Assembly: GCA_947258435.1 (NCBI GenBank)
Contig: CAMYID010000019.1
Location: 40,780-104,779 of the forward strand
Source of the DNA: an uncultured Alphaproteobacteria bacterium
GTDB lineage: Bacteria; Pseudomonadota; Alphaproteobacteria; UBA11222
Direction: 5' to 3'
Length of the DNA: 64,000 bases
This document shows, piece after piece, positions 17,324 to 26,110 of this stretch (positions are counted from its first letter, which is position 1; each line of letters begins with the position of its first letter). A program made the position numbers and the translations under genes. The notes beneath the pieces were generated by a model. It saw nothing but the letters and a program-made list of their open reading frames with translations, did not search any database and was not told the DNA's origin.

Positions 17324-17788
17324 TTGCCCCGGATCGACATCGACCGGATTCCGGTGGATACGGGTACGAACTACCCAGCCGAATTTCGGCATGTCACGCA
17401 AGGCCGCGCGCGTAAGGCGCTCGGCGATGCGGCGGGACTGACGCAGTTCGGGGTGCGGCTGACACGGCTTGCACCCGGGGCGGCGTCGGCCCTGCGCCAC
17501 TGGCATATTTCGGAAGATGAATTCATCTACATTCTGGAAGGCACCCCGACATTGATCACCGATGCGGGGGAAGAACAGCTCAATCCGGGCGACGCGGCGG
17601 GTTTTCCCGCCGGTGATGAAGACGGCCATCAGCTTATCAACAACAGCGATGCCGAGGTCGTCTATCTCGAAATCGGTACCCGCGCCGCGCAGGATTATGT
17701 CAACTATAGCGATGTCGACATGCAGGTTCTGCGCGCGCCGGGACGCAGCTTCTTTCTCACCAAAACCGGCGTTCCGTACCGGAAATAA
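17324..17788 (+). CDS. Cupin domain protein inside the fad operon
   Basis: A 154-residue single-domain cupin. Motif 1 is visible as [15 protein letters not shown] (two His and a Glu for metal), and motif 2 as [14 protein letters not shown] (a His). Starts and spacing suggest TTG at 17324, three bases after the thiolase stop. No strong Shine-Dalgarno is seen, which suggests translational coupling. Such cupins bind a metal, but their substrates are unknown. It lies between fadA and fadB, so a role linked to acyl-CoA or to an organic acid intermediate is possible but not shown. Confidence 0.8.
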   Translation: MPRIDIDRIPVDTGTNYPAEFRHVTQGRARKALGDAAGLTQFGVRLTRLAPGAASALRHWHISEDEFIYILEGTPTLITDAGEEQLNPGDAAGFPAGDEDGHQLINNSDAEVVYLEIGTRAAQDYVNYSDVDMQVLRAPGRSFFLTKTGVPYRK

Positions 17789-17828
17789 CATGACGCGGCG
17801 CAAGGCCGCGAATTGCGGGGACTGACAC

Positions 17829-20021
17829 ATGCAACAAATGACATTTGAAATAGACGGGGACGGGATCGCCACGGTGAGCTGGGATATGCCCGGCCGGTCG
17901 ATGAACGTGCTCTCATCAGACTCGCTTGCCGAGTTCAAGCAGGCAATCGAGCGCATCGCGAGCGATGATGCGGTCAAGGGCGCGGTTATTACCAGCGGCA
18001 AGGACAGCTTCCTTGCCGGTGCGGATCTGATGATGGTCGAACAGACCGCCAAGGGGCCAAAGGCAGGACAAACGCGCGAAGAGCGGGCACAGGAACTGCT
18101 CGATGGGGAGCTGATCGGCTTTAACAAGATGCTGCGTGTGCTTGAGACCTGCGGCAAGCCGGTGGCTGCCGCAATCAACGGCACGGCACTTGGCGGCGGG
18201 CTCGAGATCTGCCTTGCCTGCCATTACCGGGTTGCGGCGGATAATCCCAAGGTGCAGATCGGCCTGCCCGAGGCGAATGTCGGTCTGCTGCCCGGCGGAG
18301 GTGGCACCCAGCGACTGCCACGGCTGATCGGTATCCCGCAGGCCCTGCCCCTGCTGTTACAAGGCACAAGCCTGTCGCCCGAAAAGGCGGCAAAGATGGG
18401 CATTATTCACAAGCTCGTACCTGCGGGCGAACTGCTTGCGGAGGCGCGGCGCTGGATCAGGGAAGAGGCCGATCCGGTACAGCCATGGGACAAGAAGGGC
18501 TATAAAATCCCCGGCGGCGGCCCCTATGATGGCGGCCCGGCGGCGGAAATGTTCACCCCTGCCATCTCAACATTGCGCAAGACGACTTACGGCAATTATC
18601 CCGCGCAGGAGGCGATCATGTCCTGCCTTTATGAAGGCAGTCAGGTGCCGATCGATGCGGGCCTGCGGATTGAAATCCGCTATCTCATCCAACTGCTGAT
18701 GAACCCCGCATCGGGGAACATGGTCCGCTCGCTGTTTATTTCAAGCGGCGAACTGGCAAAAGGCGCGCGCCGCCCGGCCGGTGAACCGGCGGCGGATGTC
18801 CGCAAGCTCGGCGTGCTCGGCGCGGGCATGATGGGATCGGGCATTGCCTATGTGTCCGCCCAGGCAGGAATGGAAGTTGTGCTGATCGACACCGATCAGG
18901 CGAATGCCGAAAAGGGTAAGGCCTATTCCGACAAGCTGCTGTCGAAGGCGGTCGAAAAGGGGCGGATGGACGCGGCGGCAAAAGACGCATTTCTGTCCCG
19001 GATCACTCCGACCACGGATTTTTCGGCGCTTGAGGGGGTCGATCTTGTGATCGAGGCGGTATTCGAAGATCGCGAAATAAAGGCCGATGTCACCGCGAAG
19101 GCGGAGGCGGTCATGCCCGCCGCATCGATTTTCGGCTCCAACACCTCCACCTTGCCGATTACCGGGCTTGCCGAACGCGCGTCACGGCCGGAAAACTTCA
19201 TCGGCATTCACTTCTTCTCGCCCGTCGACCGGATGGAGCTTGTCGAGATCATCATGGGCGGCAAGACATCCCAAAAGGCGCTGGCGGTGGCCATCGACTA
19301 TGTACGCAAGATCAAAAAGACGCCCATCGTCGTCAATGACAGCCGCGGCTTTTATACAAGCCGGGTATTCGGCACCTATGTCGCCGAAGGCATCGCCATG
19401 TTGAGCGAAGGGGTGAAGCCCGCGCTCATTGAGAATGCCGGGCGGATGAGCGGCATGCCCGTCGCGCCGCTGGCCCTGAATGATGAGGTCAGTCTCGAGC
19501 TTGGCTATCACATTCGTGAGCAGACGAAAAAAGATCTGGGGGATGCCTACAAGCCCTCCCCCGCCGACGATCTGATGGAAGAGATGGTCAAAAAGCAGGG
19601 GCGGCTTGGCAAGAAAAACCGCAAGGGCTTTTACGATTATCCCGAAGACGGGAAGAAAAAGCTGTGGCCGGGGCTTGCCGATATCGTCCCGCAGGCCGCG
19701 TCACAGCCCGATGTGGAAGAGCTGAAGAAACGTTTCCTCTATATTCAGGCGCTCGAAACCGCGCGTTGTTTCGAGGAAAATGTCCTGACTGATGTGCGCG
19801 ATGCCGATGTCGGGGCAATCAAGGGGTGGGGGTTCGCACCCTTTACCGGCGGCCCGCTATCGTTGATCGACACGGTCGGGGCGGCGGAATTCGTCGCTGA
19901 ATGCGACCGGCTGGCGCAGGCCTATGGCGAACGCTTCACCCCCAATCAGCTGCTGCGCGACATGGCAGCGAAAGGCGACAGCTTCTATACCCGCTTCGCG
20001 CCTGAGAAACAGGCGGCATAG
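17829..20021 (+). CDS. fadB: Fatty acid oxidation complex alpha subunit (enoyl-CoA hydratase / 3-hydroxyacyl-CoA dehydrogenase)
   Basis: A 730-residue bifunctional enzyme. Residues about 1-190 are a crotonase domain with NGTALGGGLEIC and QIGLPEANVGLLPGGG. From about 315 the NAD-binding LGVLGAGMMGSGIAYVSAQ starts the 3-hydroxyacyl-CoA dehydrogenase domain, with SNTSTLPI and the catalytic His in GIHFFSPVDRMELVEI. The C-terminal domain carries DSRGFYTSRVF and GKKNRKGFYDY. It hydrates enoyl-CoA and oxidises the product to 3-ketoacyl-CoA for the thiolase encoded upstream. It is the last gene of the operon, followed by a strong terminator. Confidence 0.96.
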   Translation: MQQMTFEIDGDGIATVSWDMPGRSMNVLSSDSLAEFKQAIERIASDDAVKGAVITSGKDSFLAGADLMMVEQTAKGPKAGQTREERAQELLDGELIGFNKMLRVLETCGKPVAAAINGTALGGGLEICLACHYRVAADNPKVQIGLPEANVGLLPGGGGTQRLPRLIGIPQALPLLLQGTSLSPEKAAKMGIIHKLVPAGELLAEARRWIREEADPVQPWDKKGYKIPGGGPYDGGPAAEMFTPAISTLRKTTYGNYPAQEAIMSCLYEGSQVPIDAGLRIEIRYLIQLLMNPASGNMVRSLFISSGELAKGARRPAGEPAADVRKLGVLGAGMMGSGIAYVSAQAGMEVVLIDTDQANAEKGKAYSDKLLSKAVEKGRMDAAAKDAFLSRITPTTDFSALEGVDLVIEAVFEDREIKADVTAKAEAVMPAASIFGSNTSTLPITGLAERASRPENFIGIHFFSPVDRMELVEIIMGGKTSQKALAVAIDYVRKIKKTPIVVNDSRGFYTSRVFGTYVAEGIAMLSEGVKPALIENAGRMSGMPVAPLALNDEVSLELGYHIREQTKKDLGDAYKPSPADDLMEEMVKKQGRLGKKNRKGFYDYPEDGKKKLWPGLADIVPQAASQPDVEELKKRFLYIQALETARCFEENVLTDVRDADVGAIKGWGFAPFTGGPLSLIDTVGAAEFVAECDRLAQAYGERFTPNQLLRDMAAKGDSFYTRFAPEKQAA

Positions 20022-20070
20022 CAGGCATGCCTTTCACGTCGCGCTGAATCGGATTTTACGGCAAGAGACC

Positions 20071-20103
20071 GGGGCCGCCTTTTTACCAAGCGCGGCCCCT
20101 TTT
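20071..20103 (+). terminator. Rho-independent terminator after fadB
   Basis: GGGGCCGC (20071-20078) pairs perfectly with GCGGCCCC (20092-20099), followed by TTTT. It lies 50 nt after the fadB stop and separates the fad operon from the convergent enoyl-CoA hydratase gene. Confidence 0.8.
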
Positions 20104-20135
20104 CGTTCAGGATACCGAATGTGCCGCCATGCCGT

Positions 20136-20945
20136 TCAGCGGCCGCGCCACTGATATTCCTCCCCCTTAAGCCAGGCCCGCATGGCCGCAACCGCATCTT
20201 CGGACTGCATGGTGCGGTTAAAGGCGCGCTGCTCGAAGCTCAGCCCCTCCTCAAGCGGCAGATAAGCGCCATGATTGATGGCCTGCTTGGCCGCGGAGAT
20301 GGCAATCGGCGCCCGGCTGGCGAGGTTTTCGGCGAATTCGGCGACATGCCGTCCGAATTCAGCTTCGGGATAAAGCCGGTGAACAAGGCCAAGCTCCAGC
20401 GCTTCCTGCGGGGTCAGCATCGTGCCATGCAGAATAAGGTCGAGCGCCTTGGCCGTGCCCAGCATATGTGCGAACCGCTGCGTTCCACCTGCGCCGGGGA
20501 TAATCCCCACCGTCGTTTCGGGCAGCCCGTAAGTATAAGGCCCGTCCACCATCAGACGGAAATCGCACGCCAGCGACACCTCGCACCCGCCACCCGCAGC
20601 ATTACCGTTCAGCGCGGCGATCGTAATCGCAGGCATATGTTCAAGCCGCAGGCACAGCCTATGCACCGCATGCAGCTCCCCCTGCCCACGGGTCATATGT
20701 TCGGGCAAGCCGTGATGGGTTTCGGCTGTATCAGCCAGTTCGGCCACATCGTAATGGGCGATGAAAATACCGTCCGCCGCCCCGGTCAGCACAAACACGC
20801 GAATATTGGGGTCCGCCTCCACCACATTCAACAATCTGTGCAGTTCCTGCACCTCCACCGCATTCAATGTGTGCGACGGCGGATTGGCCATGGCGCAGGT
20901 CAGCACATGACCTGTGCGTTCGACTGTCAGATGCTGATAACTCAT
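20136..20945 (-). CDS. Enoyl-CoA hydratase/isomerase family protein
   Basis: A 269-residue crotonase. It has an oxyanion-hole region ADGIFIAHYDVAEL, then ALNGNAAGGGCEVSLACDFR with one candidate catalytic Glu, and YGLPETTVGIIPGAGGTQR with the second. ATG 20945 is preferred over GTG 20951 because AAGG is better spaced. It is at the end of the minus-strand catabolic arm, after the transporter gene. It probably acts on an unsaturated acyl-CoA from that pathway, though the crotonase family is versatile. Confidence 0.88.
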   Translation of the reverse strand: MSYQHLTVERTGHVLTCAMANPPSHTLNAVEVQELHRLLNVVEADPNIRVFVLTGAADGIFIAHYDVAELADTAETHHGLPEHMTRGQGELHAVHRLCLRLEHMPAITIAALNGNAAGGGCEVSLACDFRLMVDGPYTYGLPETTVGIIPGAGGTQRFAHMLGTAKALDLILHGTMLTPQEALELGLVHRLYPEAEFGRHVAEFAENLASRAPIAISAAKQAINHGAYLPLEEGLSFEQRAFNRTMQSEDAVAAMRAWLKGEEYQWRGR

Positions 20946-21104
20946 ATGCACTTGCCTTGTTCTTTTCTGTTATCGGGATCAGAGATTATGCGCGACAAGC
21001 CAACCGCTGGGCAATCACGCAGAAATTGCAACGCAGCGACAAGAGATGAAGGAGCGGCAGACAGGAATTATCCCCTGCCCGTCCGCATGCCTGCCTCAGC
21101 CAGA

Positions 21105-22460
21105 TCAATGCGCATGTGACGCCAGCTCTTTTTCGGGCAGCCGGTACATTAGAAACAGCAACGCCCCCACCCCATAGCAAAACAGCGGATAAAGCCCGTA
21201 CAAACTGCGAAGGGCGAATTTGACATTGTCCGTCTGCGGCTGATTGGGAATGAAATCCACCCCTTGCAGCGCAAGCCCCGTCAGCAGAAAAGTCACCCCG
21301 AAGGCAAGCTTGATCATGAAGGTCATGGCGGCGAAATAGGTGCCTTCCTTCCGCTCCCCCGTCCGGGCGGCATCGAAGTCGATTGTATCGCTTAACAGCG
21401 ACGGTCCGATAGCGCCGCCATTTCCATTCGCCGCCCCCGCCACCGCGGCAAGCATGATCAGCAGCAACACACGCCCCTCATCGGCGAAAAACATGCCGCC
21501 AAAGCTCAACCCCGCAAGAACCATGGAGAGAAGCCACACAGGTTTCTTGCCAAACCGCCCGGCAAGCCGTACCCAAAGCGGCACGCTCAGAACTGCGGGA
21601 ATCATAAAGCTCAGGATAAAGAGCGGCGCCAGATCGGCGCGCCCAACGACATATTCAGACACATAAAGCGTCAGAACACTGATGATAGCAAGCCCCATAT
21701 TGTCGATAAATATGATGATCAGAAGCAGCCTTGCATGACTGTTGCGCCACACATCGCGATAGGCGGCAAGCGCCTGACTGCCGCCTTTGCTGACCTGCAT
21801 GACAGGGTATCGCCGCACAGACCAGCTCGAAATCCAGATAAGCGCGGCAACGGCAGTGCCACTCAGCAAGGCGATAAGAGCCGCCCCGCGCCGCATCGCG
21901 CCATCGCCTTCGCCGGGCGCAAGAAGCACCCATGCCATCGCCGCAAGCGCCAGGATCGACCCGGTATTCCAGGCCAGATGCCGCGCCCCGTAAATCCGGC
22001 TGCGCGGATGCCCGGGCAATGTCAGATCAGCGCCGAGCGAGAGATGCGGGACAACGAATATCGTCATCGCCGTAAAGAAGCCGAAAATGGCCACACTCAT
22101 CCATACGGGCATCTGCGCGGTTGTCAGCCCCTCAGGGGGCGCAAAAACCATCAGGAATGACAGGCCAATCAGAGGCGCCGATACATAAAGCCAGGGGCGC
22201 CTGCGGCCTGCCCGGCTTGTTGTCCGGTCGGAGAGGTAGCCGACAATCGGATCCGACACCGCATCCCAGACCCGCGATGCCCCCAATATCGCCCCCATCA
22301 CTGCCGGGGCGATCAGCAGAATATCTGTCGCAAATTTCATCAGAAACAACGACATGAACAGGAACATATAGCCCACCCCGACAGCGGGCAGCCCATAAAA
22401 AAACAAAAGCCCGCGCGGTGCCAACCGGTCCGTCGCGGGCTTTACTTTATCTGCCACCAC
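21105..22460 (-). CDS. MFS transporter, GPH (MelB-like) type
   Basis: A 451-residue polytopic protein with twelve hydrophobic segments. The MelB-family signatures are SRVWDAVSDPIVGYLSDRT, RRRPWLYVSAPLIG and later GNGGAIGPSLLSDTIDF. GPH carriers are cation symporters for glycosides and uronides, but many relatives lie in aromatic and steroid gene clusters with no known substrate. The start is GTG at 22460 or 22457; no strong ribosome-binding site is visible. It is 52 nt downstream of the Zn-alcohol dehydrogenase, so it probably imports the cluster's substrate. Confidence 0.88.
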   Translation of the reverse strand: MVADKVKPATDRLAPRGLLFFYGLPAVGVGYMFLFMSLFLMKFATDILLIAPAVMGAILGASRVWDAVSDPIVGYLSDRTTSRAGRRRPWLYVSAPLIGLSFLMVFAPPEGLTTAQMPVWMSVAIFGFFTAMTIFVVPHLSLGADLTLPGHPRSRIYGARHLAWNTGSILALAAMAWVLLAPGEGDGAMRRGAALIALLSGTAVAALIWISSWSVRRYPVMQVSKGGSQALAAYRDVWRNSHARLLLIIIFIDNMGLAIISVLTLYVSEYVVGRADLAPLFILSFMIPAVLSVPLWVRLAGRFGKKPVWLLSMVLAGLSFGGMFFADEGRVLLLIMLAAVAGAANGNGGAIGPSLLSDTIDFDAARTGERKEGTYFAAMTFMIKLAFGVTFLLTGLALQGVDFIPNQPQTDNVKFALRSLYGLYPLFCYGVGALLFLMYRLPEKELASHAH

Positions 22461-22512
22461 CGAGCCGGCCTAACGGTTGCCGAACCGGCTCGCATGCACC
22501 GGCTACCGTAAG

Positions 22513-23610
22513 TTATCCAATCCCGGGAATGACCGAGACATGCATGGAATGCTCGCCATTTTCACGATTGGCGGCTTCCAAAGCACGGCCTGTATCCTGC
22601 ACGTCGAATTTATGGGTGCACAGCTTCTCAAGCGGCAATTTCCCCGATTCGATAAGCCGCAAGGCAATCGGCACCGATTCAGTGCTACGGCCCCACACGC
22701 CTTTGAAGGTCAGCTCCTTCATGAACATCTTGTCGGACAGAAAATTATTAAGCGGTTTAAAATGCTTGAAACCGGCTTGCACGATCGTGCCGCGCACTTT
22801 CGCAAGATCAAGCGCCATGGCAAGCGGCTCAGACGCGCCGGGCGTCACATCGATCACACAATCGGCCATCTGGCCACCTGTAAGCTCACGCACCGCGTCG
22901 ACAACATTTTCCTTGTCCGACTCCAGTGCATGGGTGGCCCCGAATTGCAGCCCCAGATCGAGCCGCTCACGGTCATTGCTGAGCCCCACAAGGATGATGT
23001 TCGCTGCACCGGCTTCACGCGCCGCGATGCAACAGCCGATGCCGTGCTGGCCCGGCCCGATAATCACGACCGTGCTGCCGATGCCCGCGCCGGCCACCTG
23101 CTGCACCCAGTAAATCCCGTTGGAGATCGGGATGAACAGGGTCACAAGTTCAGCCGGCACCTTGGGATCGGCTTTATAGATCACCGCATTCGGGTCGAGA
23201 TAGATGGCATCCGCATAACCGCCCCACAAGGTCGGCGAGACATCGGTCGACATGGAACCATAGCGCCGCTTGATGCACATCTTGTGCAGCCCGGCATAGC
23301 AAAGGTCGCAATGGCCGCAGGGGATATGCTCCTCAACAATGATGCGGTCGCCCTCGCGCAGATCCCATTTCTGGGCAGCTTCATTGCCGATCCGGTCAAC
23401 CCGGCCGACAATTTCATGCCCCAGAATGATCGGCATCCGCCCCATGCCGCCCTGAATTTCGCCGGTATAATAGGGGATATCGCTGCCGCAAACGCCGGTC
23501 GCCTCAACCTTCAGGATACCGTCATCGCTTCCGGTTTCAGGAACCGCAATTTCTTCGATTTCTATCCGCCGCGGTTCGACAAGTACCGCCGCGCGCGCCC
23601 GTTCCGCCAT
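22513..23610 (-). CDS. Zinc-dependent alcohol dehydrogenase (MDR family)
   Basis: A 365-residue medium-chain dehydrogenase. Catalytic-zinc ligands are seen in GVCGSDIPYY and GHEIVGRVDRIG. The structural-zinc motif is CGHCDLCYAGLHKMC. The NAD(P)-binding region is VVIIGPGQHGIGCCIA. ATG 23610 is preferred to ATG 23616 because GGAGG is 7 nt upstream of it. It oxidises an alcohol or diol. In this operon the likely substrate is a cis-diol or alcohol intermediate from the Rieske oxygenase encoded just upstream, which is inference from position. Confidence 0.9.
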   Translation of the reverse strand: MAERARAAVLVEPRRIEIEEIAVPETGSDDGILKVEATGVCGSDIPYYTGEIQGGMGRMPIILGHEIVGRVDRIGNEAAQKWDLREGDRIIVEEHIPCGHCDLCYAGLHKMCIKRRYGSMSTDVSPTLWGGYADAIYLDPNAVIYKADPKVPAELVTLFIPISNGIYWVQQVAGAGIGSTVVIIGPGQHGIGCCIAAREAGAANIILVGLSNDRERLDLGLQFGATHALESDKENVVDAVRELTGGQMADCVIDVTPGASEPLAMALDLAKVRGTIVQAGFKHFKPLNNFLSDKMFMKELTFKGVWGRSTESVPIALRLIESGKLPLEKLCTHKFDVQDTGRALEAANRENGEHSMHVSVIPGIG

Positions 23611-23657
23611 TCCCATTCCTCCCGTTTATCGGCCGGTTTTTCCGGTCATTGCTATCT

Positions 23658-24134
23658 TCAGAGCAGGAAGGTCACATTATCCTGCGCCTCGTCAATACTC
23701 ACCAGATTGATTTTCTTATATTTGATCCGGAACGATCCGTTCTCGGAAACAAGTTTATATTCGCTGCGCCCCGAATGCACCCGCTGCTCATGTTTGCGGA
23801 TTTCAGTGACCGTGAAATTGGCGAACACGCCGATTTCCTCATCGCCCTCATCACCGTCGATTTCGATGTTGGAGACAATACGCCGCATGCGCGATTTTGG
23901 CTGCTGCGCGAACGCCTTACCTTCATTCAGACGCAATGCGTGGCTTTTCAACAGATTATTATCTGCATAGAGCATCGAGACATGCTTTGCCGGATCATAA
24001 TCCTCTTCATTGCAGGGAATCCAGTAAAGGCATTCATCCGCATACAGACCGGCCCATTCAAGATAGCGATTTTCATCCATCAGCCGGGCTTCTTTATAGA
24101 GGAAATTCTCGACCTTGTCGCGCAGGGCACTCAT
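23658..24134 (-). CDS. Ring-hydroxylating dioxygenase beta subunit
   Basis: A 158-residue SnoaL/NTF2-like small subunit of aromatic ring hydroxylases. It opens VENFLYKEARLMDENRYLEWAGLY, then has DECLYWIPC and a C-terminal half with VANFTVTEIRKHEQ-like strands. Its ATG at 24134 overlaps the alpha subunit stop (ATGA), so the two are co-translated. The beta subunit is structural in alpha3beta3 oxygenases. No ferredoxin or reductase gene lies in the window. Confidence 0.93.
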   Translation of the reverse strand: MSALRDKVENFLYKEARLMDENRYLEWAGLYADECLYWIPCNEEDYDPAKHVSMLYADNNLLKSHALRLNEGKAFAQQPKSRMRRIVSNIEIDGDEGDEEIGVFANFTVTEIRKHEQRVHSGRSEYKLVSENGSFRIKYKKINLVSIDEAQDNVTFLL

Positions 24135-25426
24135 AGGTTGATTTCCTCCTGCATCACCGTTTTCCAATGCCGCCACTGCCCGCGCTGCGATGTTTCATCG
24201 GTACACTGACCAATACGCACGCCATCCTCATCGACGGTTTCACGATGCAGCCCCCGCTGGAAAATCAGCCAGGGGTCAATTGTGCAGCGCAACCCTTCGC
24301 TGACGCGATTGAACATCTCCACATCATCGTGAATGCCACCGCCATGTGGGCTGTAAAACGCCTCATACTGGCGAATACGCATGGTGTTGATCTCATCGGG
24401 CGCGCCTTTAAGCAGGGAGGGGCGCAAAAACACCTCGGTACGGTCTGGGCTGATCGGGCGGATTGTCCGCACCTGCTGCCCCAGCACACAGAGATTGGGG
24501 AAAATATTCATATGCGTGCCGCCGACCGTCAACACATCCTCGGCGCGTTCCTTGCCATGGGCCTCGACCAGGTCGTCGTAATATTTCTTGCCCCAGCTTG
24601 TCTGCTGCATCATATCGAGCCGCGCCTTGACCGCCGGATCGGCGCGATTATAGGCGCGCGTATCGATATTCGTATGTCCCATCCCCAGATCGCGTACTTC
24701 GCTGAGCGAATCCCCCTTGAAGATGCCGGGCTTGCTGCCGGTGATCCGCTCGATACTGGAGAAGAAGGACTGATGAGTGAAGTTGGGGTGATAGCCGTCG
24801 ATGGTATTTTCCATCTGCAGCTTCCAGTTGCCGTCATAGGCAAGCTTTGTCGCACCGCATTGCACGAGAATTTCGCCTTCAGGCGACAAGTCGCAGAAAT
24901 AGTCGATCTGTTCGCGCGCCGGCCCGCTGATATGTTCTGTCAGGCTCAGGCCGGTTTCAGACATGCTGGCGAAAACAAAACCGCGATATTCATCCACCCG
25001 CGGCGGGCGGCGCAGATTGAGCCGCGACTTATCGAAATTATCACCATAAGCATCGGCATAGGGTACCGCAGCAAGCTCCCCATCCGTGCGGAAGAGCCAG
25101 CCATGATATTCGCAGCGGAAACCGGTCGTATTGCCCCAGTCTTCCTGACAGATCGAGGCGGCGCGATGGGTGCAGCGATTGAACAGCACATGATATTTGC
25201 CCGCCTTGTCGCGCGAAAAGATCACAGGCTGCAGCCCCAGCCAACTGCGCTTGAAATCACCGGGATCGGGAATTTCGCTCTGATGCCCGATATAAACCCA
25301 GCCGCGCTGATAGATCCGCTTCATCTCCTCATCGAAGATATCCTGCCGCAGATAGACATCGCCATGTACGGCATCTTCACGAACAAGCGCATCATAGTCG
25401 ATTAGCCGACCATTTCCCGTCGCCAT
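24131..25426 (-). CDS. Rieske ring-hydroxylating oxygenase alpha subunit
   Basis: A 431-residue catalytic subunit. The Rieske cluster ligands are Cys85 and His87 (NRCTHRAAS) and Cys105 and His108 (FRCEYHGW). The mononuclear iron site is in ENTIDGYHPNFTHQ, with His213 and His218, and the bridging Asp210. It inserts oxygen into an aromatic or alicyclic ring; the overall pattern resembles benzoate/toluate-type alpha subunits. ATG 25426 is favoured by GGAGGAA 7 nt upstream. The required electron donors must be encoded elsewhere. The substrate is probably an organic acid, but this is inference. Confidence 0.94.
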   Translation of the reverse strand: MATGNGRLIDYDALVREDAVHGDVYLRQDIFDEEMKRIYQRGWVYIGHQSEIPDPGDFKRSWLGLQPVIFSRDKAGKYHVLFNRCTHRAASICQEDWGNTTGFRCEYHGWLFRTDGELAAVPYADAYGDNFDKSRLNLRRPPRVDEYRGFVFASMSETGLSLTEHISGPAREQIDYFCDLSPEGEILVQCGATKLAYDGNWKLQMENTIDGYHPNFTHQSFFSSIERITGSKPGIFKGDSLSEVRDLGMGHTNIDTRAYNRADPAVKARLDMMQQTSWGKKYYDDLVEAHGKERAEDVLTVGGTHMNIFPNLCVLGQQVRTIRPISPDRTEVFLRPSLLKGAPDEINTMRIRQYEAFYSPHGGGIHDDVEMFNRVSEGLRCTIDPWLIFQRGLHRETVDEDGVRIGQCTDETSQRGQWRHWKTVMQEEINL

Positions 25427-25588
25427 CACTCTTCCTCCTTACAAACGGCACCGGCATGCCAGACCGGCAATCAGCGCCATTCCGCGGATTTTATTTTTAA
25501 GCCGGTGCCGACCGGAACAGTCCGGCAGCCCGCCCCTCATTCCCGCATATTTTCTTGCGGTTTTATCGTATCGCTAACACTGCCGGCG

Positions 25589-25625
25589 AAACAAGCTTCC
25601 GGAGGCGACAATCGCCCCCGGAAGC
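25589..25625 (-). terminator. Terminator of the DUF35/thiolase-like operon
   Basis: GCTTCCGG (25595-25602) and CCGGAAGC (25618-25625) are perfect arms, and inside them GGCGA and TCGCC form a second stem. On the minus strand the hairpin is followed by TTGTTT. It lies 46 nt after the DUF35 gene stop and separates it from the Rieske genes, which therefore probably have their own promoter. Confidence 0.7.
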
Positions 25626-25670
25626 GGTTCATTTTGTCGCAGTGAACAACTCACCGCCCGCCGGTCCCGT

Positions 25671-26105
25671 TCAGGCCGGCACAAAATAAGGCAGGGTGAA
25701 GTCGTCGGTGACTTGCTCAAACTCCACCTTCACAGGCATATCGAGCTCAAGATCTTCCATCACCGCCCCACGGACCAGACTGACCATACGGACGCCCTCT
25801 TCCAGTTCGATGACGCCGGTAACATAAGGCACCTCGGCCACGAATGCAGGATGCATCGGCATATGCGCAATGGTCCAGGAGAACAGAATCCCCTTGCCGG
25901 TTGACGGTTTCCACTCCCATTCGGGCGAGCCGCAATAGGCGCACATATTGCGCGGCAGATGCCGGAATTTGCCACATCCCGAGCATTGCTGGAAATGCAG
26001 CACACCGTCGCGGCATTGCTCCCAGAACTGGGCGTTGATCGGCTCAATCGGATGCGGGACCGGCCGTTTCGGCTTTCTCTTTTCAGTTTTTGCTGCGTCA
26101 CTCAT
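25671..26105 (-). CDS. DUF35 zinc-ribbon/OB-fold acyl-CoA-associated protein
   Basis: A 144-residue protein. A rubredoxin-like zinc ribbon has Cys41 and Cys44 (CSGCGK) and Cys55 and Cys58 (CAYCGS), followed by an OB fold (GILFSWTIAH, PYVTGVIELEEG). DUF35 proteins partner thiolase-superfamily enzymes, for example the aldolase Ltp2 with ChsH2 in steroid side-chain degradation. The start ATG 26105 is chosen because GGAGG is 8 nt upstream. It directly follows the thiolase-like gene, supporting a two-subunit complex. Confidence 0.9.
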   Translation of the reverse strand: MSDAAKTEKRKPKRPVPHPIEPINAQFWEQCRDGVLHFQQCSGCGKFRHLPRNMCAYCGSPEWEWKPSTGKGILFSWTIAHMPMHPAFVAEVPYVTGVIELEEGVRMVSLVRGAVMEDLELDMPVKVEFEQVTDDFTLPYFVPA

Positions 26106-26110
26106 CGTCA

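Noticed and set aside
14979..18184. Long antisense reading frames (390 and 699 codons) across the fad operon
   Set aside because: They are high-GC shadows of the acyl-CoA dehydrogenase, thiolase, cupin and fadB genes, with His/Arg-rich unnatural composition and no domain.
22477..23970. A 497-codon plus-strand frame over the Zn-alcohol dehydrogenase and Rieske beta genes
   Set aside because: It spans the antisense of two recognised genes and has shadow-like composition.
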